Origin: Candidatus Saccharimonadota bacterium
GTDB taxonomy: Bacteria; Patescibacteriota; Saccharimonadia; Saccharimonadales; Saccharimonadaceae
Length of the DNA: 43,991 nt
Direction: 5' to 3'
Assembly: GCA_002726935.1 (NCBI GenBank)
Contig: PBTC01000042.1
Span: 1 to 43,991 of the forward strand
In this document: positions 38,324-43,991 of the stretch, one piece after another
How the letters are laid out: the number at the start of each line of letters is the position of its first letter
Position numbering within the stretch: position 1 is the stretch's first letter
Translations under genes and position numbers: made by a program
Notes under the pieces: model-generated
Databases searched by the model: none
Seen by the model: only the letters and a program-made list of their open reading frames with translations
What the model was told of the DNA's origin: nothing

Positions 38324-38350
38324 ACCGATGTCCGATGATCGGTCTTTTTT
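38324..38350 (+). terminator. Attenuator-like hairpin in the helicase leader
   Basis: ACCGAT (38324-38329) pairs with ATCGGT (38338-38343) and is followed by CTTTTTT. A T-run also flanks it on the minus strand. It lies between the divergent promoters of 38257 and 38504 and could attenuate the helicase transcript or end a short RNA. Confidence 0.55.
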
Positions 38351-38503
38351 GATGGACAGCTTTTTCACGCTGCCGAACTGATCGCCTAATTCCTGTTGAA
38401 AAAGCAGAGGTCAAACTAAAATCTTTTTAGTTGGCCGGGTGTCAGAGGGTTCAAGTGGCGAGCTTGTGCCAGGTGGCAGTGTTTAAGCAAACGGAAATTT
38501 CAA

Positions 38504-41500
38504 ATGCAGAGTTCAAACAAAAATATTTCTAAGTATTTCATCAAGTCATTGACTGATGGAGCAACGATTAGCCCGGACCACAAGAGCGTACTTGCTGCGC
38601 TTGGGAAAGAGCCAATCAAAGCAGAAGTTAAAGACGGTCAGTGGTTTTCTGTTGACTCGTTTGTTTGGAGTTCAGGGATGATGAGCAATCCGAGTGGAAG
38701 AGTTCGAGAGTTCGTCTTGTTCCCTGTCGTTTTTACCCAAAAGGTCGTGGACGCCGTACGTAACACATCTTTGTCGACATTAGTCATGCCGGTGGGATTG
38801 AAGGCCCGTGTCGATGAGCAAGGGAACTTACACCCTGCCGATTGCCCCCCTTGGGTACCGCGAGAACACATTGGCGAGCATGAAGGTACTCATTTGCCAT
38901 TGATTGAACAAGAGGATGAAGACGCTTTCTACACAGAACACCCATATGAGTCGGTGTCTAATTGGGAAGACCTCAAGAGCTACGCAGATCTGCTAATCGA
39001 TTACGTTTTGACTCGACAACGCAAGGGGTTTGATGCCTTCGAAAGCAAAGATGGCGCCTCTGAAAACCCACTAGAGAGCCACTACGTAAAATCAGAGCGC
39101 ATGGCGGCGATGTTTACTGACGCTCCATCGAACATCACCGAATCGCTTGTGAAAATACTGCAGGTGATCGTCAATGGCGAAGCCAATTCACCTTTGAAGC
39201 TTTACGGCGAGCTGACGAACCCGCAATCGATTGCAGAGCGACCTGCCTTTTCAAATCAAGGGGTATTTCCGGCGAACGCCGAGAGCCATGTCGCGCAGAT
39301 GACTTCCTCTTTCGGCCTGTCTGAAAAGCAAAGAAACGCTCTTGCTTACCAGGTAGCAATGCGAGACGGTGGAATATTGCCGGTGAACGGCCCGCCCGGG
39401 ACAGGGAAAACTACCTTACTGCGCTCGATTGTCGCAAACGAATGGACAAAGGCGGCCTACGAAGGAAGACCCGCTCCCGTTATCTTTGCTGCATCTAGTA
39501 ACAATCAGGCGGTCACCAATATTATTGATTGTTTCAGAGATTCTGATGAATCGACGGTGTCTGAAACTTTACAAGGTCGATGGATTCCTGAAGTTTCTAG
39601 CTACGGCACCTACGTATGCGCTCAGTCGAAGGCCCCCGAAGCTCTTCGCAATGAATACCTGTTCCAAACGTCTGACGGCCAGGGCCAGCAGTTGGCCTGG
39701 CACACGCCAGATGCTTTGGTGCGTGCGGAAGCTTATTTTGTGGATAAAGCAAAAATCTGGAAGCCTTTTGGTGGACAGACTTCGATACAGAAAATTAAGG
39801 ATGCTTTGCAAATTGAGTTGCGATCTGTTGTTCAAGGCATTGAGCGCAAAATCAAGCTCTTGCATCGCTATAAAAAGCAGTGTGACGAGATTGGTCCTTA
39901 TGGCGGTGTAGATAAGGCGCGCATGCGAGCAGAGGCCCTTCTGACCGAGAAGTCCTCTCTATCGGAAAAGTTTTCTCAGGTTTCTTCTTTGCGCACCAAG
40001 TTTATGGGGCACCTGGCTCAGCGTAGTGCCTTGGTAAACTTTTTCTTATGGCTCCCCCCGGTAAGAAATGCTGACAATCTAAAAAACATCGCTTTTCTCC
40101 ACGCCAACGACGGTACTTGGATTTCAGCACAAAGAGATACAGAGGTCTTGTCTCAGCTTGCAGAGCGGCTCGAAACAATGGGAAAGGGTTTAAAGAAAAT
40201 AGAGTCGGAGCTTGTTTTACTTGCGCACCACATCGGCGCTATTGATCAGCTCCAGGCAGAGGTTATAAACTCCTTCCCTTCCGAGCTTTCGTCAACAGAA
40301 AGACTCGATCCCCTTGTGGCCTGGCAAAAGCGGCTTGACACTTACGATAGAGTCACAGCGTTCAAGTTAGCAACCCATTATTGGGAGGCCTGCTGGCTCA
40401 TTGAAGCGAAGGCCTCCCCCACGTTAATGCAAGACAACAAGAAAAGTGTATGGGCTGTTCAGCAGAAACTGCAGCGCCTTGCAATGTTGACGCCATGCAT
40501 GGTGTCGACATTTTTTACAATGGCTGGATTTCTAACAAGCTATTCAAAAGAGAATGAACACTGGAAGCCTGTTCCTTTATTTGATCAAATTGACCTTCTC
40601 ATAGTTGATGAGGCTGGCCAATGCCTTACTTCTGTCGCGGCGGCATGTTTTGCCTTGGCTAAGAAAGCGGTTGTTGTGGGCGATACATATCAGATAGACC
40701 CCGTCTGGAATATTCCAGAGTCTATCGATAGAGCAAACTTAAAGGTCACCGGTTTGTTCAAAAATGACGAGGACTACAGGCTTCACTGGACGAAGAGCGG
40801 GTTGTTATCTTCTCAGGGTAGCCTGATGGAGCGCGCGCAAAACCGTACCACGCTACACCAGTGCCCTGATCTTTGCCCAGGTCTTTACCTAACCGAACAT
40901 CGTCGCTGCTTTGATTCGATCATCAGATATTGCAACGAGGTGATTTATCACGGGGTTTTAGAGCCAATGAGGGGCGACCCCTCCGTGGAGTCATCCTCAA
41001 ACACCATGGAATTTATACACGTTCCCGGTGAGTCTGAGCGACTGGGAAATAGCAGAGTAAATAGAACTCAAGCGGTTTACATTGCCAGATGGATCGATGC
41101 AAATCGAACTGAGCTGCTTGAATTAATTGGAAAGTCCGTTCCCATTGAAAACGAAATAGAGGCTATCTGCTCGATGGTGGCGGTGGTAACTCCGTTCAAG
41201 TCTCAAGCAGAGCTAATAAAGCGAGAGCTTAACAAGTATGCCTATGGCTCTATGACAGTTGGAACGACCCATGCCCTACAGGGTGCTGAGCGTACTGTTG
41301 TTCTGTTCAGCTCGGTTTATGGTCTAAGCGACAAAACGACGAAGAAGTTTTATGAGAATGGCGCCAATCTTCTTAACGTGGCTGTGTCTCGTGCGAAAGA
41401 AAGATTCATTGTTTTTGGCCATCAAGATGTATTTGGATCCAGTCCGACGGACCGTTACTCTTACGCGCTAAGAAAATATCTTGCTGATGTGAACTCTAAC

Positions 41501-41515
41501 AAACTGGCTGCCTGA
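38504..41515 (+). CDS. SF1 helicase, UPF1/DNA2-like (1003 aa)
   Basis: The product has the SF1 motifs in order: Walker A GPPGTGKT (296-303), Walker B LLIVDEAGQ (about 699-707) with motif III VVVGDTYQIDP, then motif IV TEHRRC, VAVVTPFKSQAELI, motif V GTTHALQGAERTVV and motif VI LLNVAVSRAKERFIVFG. DEAG(Q) and the VSRAK motif are characteristic of the UPF1-like SF1B group that acts on RNA or DNA. A 295-residue N-terminal region and a 390-residue coiled-coil-like insertion (about 305-695) between the helicase halves are extra. Such large helicases occur in defence and plasmid systems, but no nuclease domain is visible. A GGAAA site precedes ATG 38504 and a terminator follows the stop. Confidence 0.85.
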   Translation: MQSSNKNISKYFIKSLTDGATISPDHKSVLAALGKEPIKAEVKDGQWFSVDSFVWSSGMMSNPSGRVREFVLFPVVFTQKVVDAVRNTSLSTLVMPVGLKARVDEQGNLHPADCPPWVPREHIGEHEGTHLPLIEQEDEDAFYTEHPYESVSNWEDLKSYADLLIDYVLTRQRKGFDAFESKDGASENPLESHYVKSERMAAMFTDAPSNITESLVKILQVIVNGEANSPLKLYGELTNPQSIAERPAFSNQGVFPANAESHVAQMTSSFGLSEKQRNALAYQVAMRDGGILPVNGPPGTGKTTLLRSIVANEWTKAAYEGRPAPVIFAASSNNQAVTNIIDCFRDSDESTVSETLQGRWIPEVSSYGTYVCAQSKAPEALRNEYLFQTSDGQGQQLAWHTPDALVRAEAYFVDKAKIWKPFGGQTSIQKIKDALQIELRSVVQGIERKIKLLHRYKKQCDEIGPYGGVDKARMRAEALLTEKSSLSEKFSQVSSLRTKFMGHLAQRSALVNFFLWLPPVRNADNLKNIAFLHANDGTWISAQRDTEVLSQLAERLETMGKGLKKIESELVLLAHHIGAIDQLQAEVINSFPSELSSTERLDPLVAWQKRLDTYDRVTAFKLATHYWEACWLIEAKASPTLMQDNKKSVWAVQQKLQRLAMLTPCMVSTFFTMAGFLTSYSKENEHWKPVPLFDQIDLLIVDEAGQCLTSVAAACFALAKKAVVVGDTYQIDPVWNIPESIDRANLKVTGLFKNDEDYRLHWTKSGLLSSQGSLMERAQNRTTLHQCPDLCPGLYLTEHRRCFDSIIRYCNEVIYHGVLEPMRGDPSVESSSNTMEFIHVPGESERLGNSRVNRTQAVYIARWIDANRTELLELIGKSVPIENEIEAICSMVAVVTPFKSQAELIKRELNKYAYGSMTVGTTHALQGAERTVVLFSSVYGLSDKTTKKFYENGANLLNVAVSRAKERFIVFGHQDVFGSSPTDRYSYALRKYLADVNSNKLAA

Positions 41516-41522
41516 GCTTAAA

Positions 41523-41553
41523 AAAACACCCGTCAACCTGGCGGGTGTTTTTA
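41523..41553 (+). terminator. Intrinsic terminator after the helicase gene
   Basis: AACACCCG (41525-41532) pairs with CGGGTGTT (41542-41549) with a nine-base loop and is followed by TTATTT; the left side is A-rich, so it can act in both directions. Confidence 0.85.
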
Positions 41554-41574
41554 TTTATCCGCGCTCACATAAAA

Positions 41575-41602
41575 CCCCGTCCTTCAGGCGGGGAGAATGT
41601 CA
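41575..41602 (+). mobile_element. Solitary IS200/IS605-type end hairpin (right-end-like)
   Basis: CCCCGTC (41575-41581) pairs with GGCGGGG (41587-41593), followed by AGAATGTCAA. This hairpin plus ATGTCAA tail is typical of the right end of IS605-family tnpB elements, where it forms the 3' scaffold of the omega RNA. No tnpB lies upstream of it here, so it looks like a remnant. Confidence 0.5.
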
Positions 41603-42049
41603 AGCGGCTGCCTTTTCCTCTTCATCCCAGAAGACATCCTTCAAGAGCCTTGCGTTGGGCGTCCCCTGTTCATCTTTGACTCTGACGAACACTCGGGGGT
41701 GTGAGCCTTGATCTTTCAGGCCAGGCCAAACGTAATAACCGACAACGGTGACCTTTTGGCGCTTTTTCGCCGATGCCAGCTCGATGTACACCAGAGAGCC
41801 AAGGGGTGGAAGAATATCTCCTTCAACTGGATCAAGGGCATGCGTCAGTGGCTCTGTTGAAAGCATCTTAATGCTCGACGACAGCTTTTCGATCTGCTCG
41901 CTAAGGTCGGAGATTGACTTTGTTACCTGTAATGTTCGAATTCCAGATTCTGCAAGCTTTATCAACGATTCCAAAGCGGACTGTGTCGTTTTTAAAGTCT
42001 CATTCAGCATGGCCATCTGAAGATCGAGATTTGATTTGCTTTCACTCAT
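41600..42049 (-). CDS. Hypothetical coiled-coil protein with SH3-like C-terminus (149 aa)
   Basis: ATG 42049 has an AAAGGA site. Residues about 8-65 are helical with heptad-like Leu spacing (LNETLKTTQSALESLIKLAE...ISDLSEQIEKL), likely to be a coiled coil. Residues about 83-140 are beta-rich (GSLVYIELASAKKRQKVTVVGYYVWPGL...VFVRVKD), similar to a small SH3-like barrel. No known family is named. The stop codon lies inside the IS-end-like sequence at 41594-41602, so the original C-terminus may have been altered by an insertion. Confidence 0.55.
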   Translation of the reverse strand: MSESKSNLDLQMAMLNETLKTTQSALESLIKLAESGIRTLQVTKSISDLSEQIEKLSSSIKMLSTEPLTHALDPVEGDILPPLGSLVYIELASAKKRQKVTVVGYYVWPGLKDQGSHPRVFVRVKDEQGTPNARLLKDVFWDEEEKAAA

Positions 42050-42144
42050 AGGGAGTCCTTTGGTGCAGATAGTAATTGATTAATCGTAGCATAAGTTGCA
42101 TTGGTGGAATAATATAGTATTAATAAATCAAATGGATTCGAGTA

Positions 42145-42975
42145 ATGGCAGCACCCTTTTATTCTCCAAGCATTGTTCGCCTATCCGAAAATACGATGGG
42201 ACGTGATTTCATTGTTGGCGACCTTCACGGAGCCTTTGATGTTCTGAAGTTAGCTCTTCAAGATGTGAAATTCAACACAAGTCAGGATAGGCTCTTTATC
42301 GTTGGTGATCTGGTCGATCGTGGAGCCTATTCTTATTATGCGAGTCGGCTGCTTGCCAAAGAATGGGTCTACAGTGTCAGAGGAAACCATGAGGACATGT
42401 TTCTTGAGCTCTACGAGGACAGCGATACCCCAGACCCTGCGATTGTAAATTTTGTGTGCTCGCGCAACGGGATGGATTGGTGGTTAAGTTTGGACCAGAA
42501 TTCGAGAATGGAAACGCTACAAGCGTTTCGTAAGTTGCCCCTAGTCTATGAAGTCCCTACCCCGCGGGGTCTTGTGGGGATCTTACATGCCGAGGTGCCG
42601 CAAGGAATGTCATGGGAGCAGTTTAAGACTGGGATCGAATCCGGATCGAAGCGGGTCATTGAGTCTGCTTTGTGGGGTCGTACTCGTTTCACACAGCGTG
42701 ATGAGAGCGGAGTTAGAGGTATTGACCGCCTATTTGTAGGACATACTGTACGCCACGAGGGCATTCAAAGACTGGGTAATGTGTACGGGATAGACACAGG
42801 GGCGGTTTTTGCGATGTCGGGGTTTGACGGCACCAGGCTTTCTTTCGCTGATCTGGCCTGTGAAACACAGGTGTTGTGCACCCCAAAACCAAATAACGAA
42901 GGGCTTATAGACCTGAGGGGTGAAAGCTCCGGAGCTCCCAGGGTCTCATACCCCTTTGGTAAGTACAGTATTTAG
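42145..42975 (+). CDS. Serine/threonine protein phosphatase (PrpA/lambda-type)
   Basis: The 276-residue product has the PPP metallophosphatase motifs: GDLHGAF (27-33), GDLVDRG (54-60) and RGNHED (78-83), then HAEVPQG and VGHTVRHEG. The order matches the E. coli PrpA/PphA and lambda phosphatases, which dephosphorylate Ser, Thr and His with two metal ions. It is longer than PrpA (about 218 residues) with an extra C-terminal 40 residues. ATG 42196 (MGRDFIVGDLHG) is an alternative start. It is just upstream of the IS element. Confidence 0.85.
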   Translation: MAAPFYSPSIVRLSENTMGRDFIVGDLHGAFDVLKLALQDVKFNTSQDRLFIVGDLVDRGAYSYYASRLLAKEWVYSVRGNHEDMFLELYEDSDTPDPAIVNFVCSRNGMDWWLSLDQNSRMETLQAFRKLPLVYEVPTPRGLVGILHAEVPQGMSWEQFKTGIESGSKRVIESALWGRTRFTQRDESGVRGIDRLFVGHTVRHEGIQRLGNVYGIDTGAVFAMSGFDGTRLSFADLACETQVLCTPKPNNEGLIDLRGESSGAPRVSYPFGKYSI

Positions 42976-43067
42976 TTTACTTACCCGGAAACGCCGTAAA
43001 GCCCCGTCGTTTAGGGCGGGGATATAAGGCGTGATTATTCAGGGTTTTTGGTTTCTTTTTCTCTTTG

Positions 43068-43084
43068 CAGTATAAAATATACTG
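43068..43084. promoter_or_regulatory. Palindrome before tnpB (candidate operator)
   Basis: CAGTATA and TATACTG form a perfect inverted repeat with a three-base A spacer, ending one base before ATG 43086. It overlaps where a -10 box or ribosome site would be, suggesting strong repression or poor translation of tnpB. Confidence 0.5.
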
Positions 43085-43085
43085 T

Positions 43086-43991
43086 ATGGATAACCAGCTA
43101 CCCACTAAAACCTTGAAGCTTAGAATTCGAGACAAGCACTCGAATTTTTTGCTCGCCCAGAGCAAAGAAGTCAACTTGGTTTGGAACTATGTGAATGACC
43201 TGTCCATGCAGATCCTCAAGCGGGAGCAGCGATTTTGCTCCGCATATGATTTATCAAAGTACACGGCTGGCGCCAAAAAAGCAGGTTTGTCTTTGCACAG
43301 CCAAACAGTTCAAGCCATTGGTGATGAATTCGTCACACGCCGCAAGCAATTCAAAAAAGTAAAATTGAAGTGGCGCAAATCCGGTGGCTCAAAGAGATCA
43401 CTAGGCTGGATTCCATTTAAGTCTTCTGCCATTCGATACAAAAATGGCCAGGTGTTTTACTGTGGCAAAGCCATTGGCCTGTGGGACAGCTACGGCCTGT
43501 CAAAATACCAACTCGGGACAGGGTCGTTTTCTGAAGACTCCCGCGGGCGGTGGTATCTGAACGTGACGGTGAAAGTAAATCAGAAAACCGAGTCCGGCGG
43601 GCAACTCACAGGTGTTGACCTGGGTTGCAAGGAGGCTGCCACCGCCAGTGATGGCTCGCAAGTTCATGGTCGTCGCTATCGTGCACTGGAGCAAAAACTG
43701 GCCCTGGCGCAGCGGGCCAGAAACAAGTACCGAATTAAAAACATCCATGCGAAGATCAAGAATCAACGCAAAGATGATCTACACAAATTCAGCTCCGCAT
43801 TGGTTAAGCGAAGCGGAGCAATCTTTGTTGGCAATGTATCTCCAACCGGTATGGCCAAGACTAAAAATGCAAAGTCTAGCCTGGATGCCGGATGGGGAAT
43901 ACTCAAATCAATGTTGGAATACAAGTGCCGTTGGGCAGACGTTGTGTTTGGTGAAGTCAATGAGGCGTATACCACCCAGACTTGCTCGTGC
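43086..43991 (+). CDS. tnpB: TnpB RNA-guided nuclease (partial, 302 codons visible)
   Basis: The frame starts at ATG 43086 and is open to the window end. The N-terminus (LVWNYVNDLSMQIL) has the usual TnpB start region, and residues about 175-192 (TGVDLGCKEAATASDGSQ) hold RuvC motif I with Asp178. The RuvC II region reads IFVGNVSPTGMAKTKNAKSSLDAGWG; the expected Glu is replaced by Asn, as in a TnpB subgroup. Later VFGEVNEAYTTQTCSC starts the zinc-finger and RuvC III region. TnpB uses an omega RNA made from the element's right end to cut target DNA. The missing Glu suggests rearranged catalytic residues or inactivity. Confidence 0.85.
   Translation, partial: MDNQLPTKTLKLRIRDKHSNFLLAQSKEVNLVWNYVNDLSMQILKREQRFCSAYDLSKYTAGAKKAGLSLHSQTVQAIGDEFVTRRKQFKKVKLKWRKSGGSKRSLGWIPFKSSAIRYKNGQVFYCGKAIGLWDSYGLSKYQLGTGSFSEDSRGRWYLNVTVKVNQKTESGGQLTGVDLGCKEAATASDGSQVHGRRYRALEQKLALAQRARNKYRIKNIHAKIKNQRKDDLHKFSSALVKRSGAIFVGNVSPTGMAKTKNAKSSLDAGWGILKSMLEYKCRWADVVFGEVNEAYTTQTCSC

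Larger units (their letters stand above)
42981..43991 (+). mobile_element. IS200/IS605-family element, left part (runs off window)
   Basis: A hairpin CCCCGTC/GGCGGGG (43002-43008 and 43015-43021) followed by ATATAAGG lies before tnpB and corresponds to the left end. TTAC, a common IS605-type target tetranucleotide, occurs at 42977-42984, just beyond the phosphatase stop. There is no tnpA in the visible part, so it may depend on a TnpA supplied elsewhere. Confidence 0.65.

Noticed and set aside
43085-43105. LexA-box-like sequence (CTGT, eight bases, CCAG) at the tnpB start
   Set aside because: It lacks the final ACAG and lies mostly in coding sequence; chance match.

Overview
The window looks like part of a large plasmid (megaplasmid or plasmid-like chromid) from a beta- or gammaproteobacterium. 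The plasmid reading rests on a Rep_3-type initiator gene next to an iteron-filled non-coding region (26578-29089), a KfrA-type plasmid protein (8093-8839) and many accessory genes of unknown function. Proteobacterial origin is suggested by an RdgC homologue, a FliA-type sigma factor, a DUF4105 protein, strong Shine-Dalgarno sites and sigma70-like promoters. I cannot name the species, and nothing here resembles core metabolism.

Layout. 1-4.6 kb: an Mrr-like nuclease, a glycine-zipper lipoprotein, several unknown genes and an RdgC homologue. 4.7-6.4 kb (minus strand): a promoter, tRNA-Gly, tRNA-Leu, tRNA-Arg, a 408-residue unknown protein and an intrinsic terminator, apparently one transcription unit. 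6.4-12.6 kb: a FliA-like sigma factor operon, KfrA, a thiol-oxidoreductase-like protein and a DNA adenine methyltransferase. 12.6-16.8 kb: a predicted small RNA, then a tRNA array with 20 tRNA genes on the plus strand. It has an rRNA-operon-like leader (sigma70 promoter, boxA, 22-bp stem) and is interrupted by small protein genes. With the minus-strand cluster there are 23 tRNA genes, all with an encoded CCA end, together specifying all 20 amino acids.

16.8-26.5 kb: a YkuK/RNase H-like protein, a protein with an AcrVA2-like C-terminus, membrane and envelope proteins (PEGA lipoprotein, DUF4105 protein), a transglutaminase-like protein, a nucleoside 2-deoxyribosyltransferase and a tyrosine-phosphatase-like protein. 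26.6-29.1 kb: the replication initiator and about 17 iterons. 29-37.5 kb: unknowns, an HNH/EndoVII-like protein, a GNAT-containing protein, a PAPS-reductase-like protein and an AP2-like protein. 37.5-44 kb: a secreted zinc metallopeptidase, a 1003-residue UPF1-like SF1 helicase, a PrpA-type phosphatase and the left part of an IS200/IS605-type element whose tnpB runs off the window.

The most unusual themes are the complete tRNA set behind an rRNA-style leader, iteron copies embedded in coding or translation-start regions up to about 10 kb from the origin, the AcrVA2-like protein, a small RNA with an anti-Shine-Dalgarno-like stretch, and a solitary IS605-type end hairpin that supplies the stop codon of a gene. 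All functions are inferred by reading the sequence; no database search was run.
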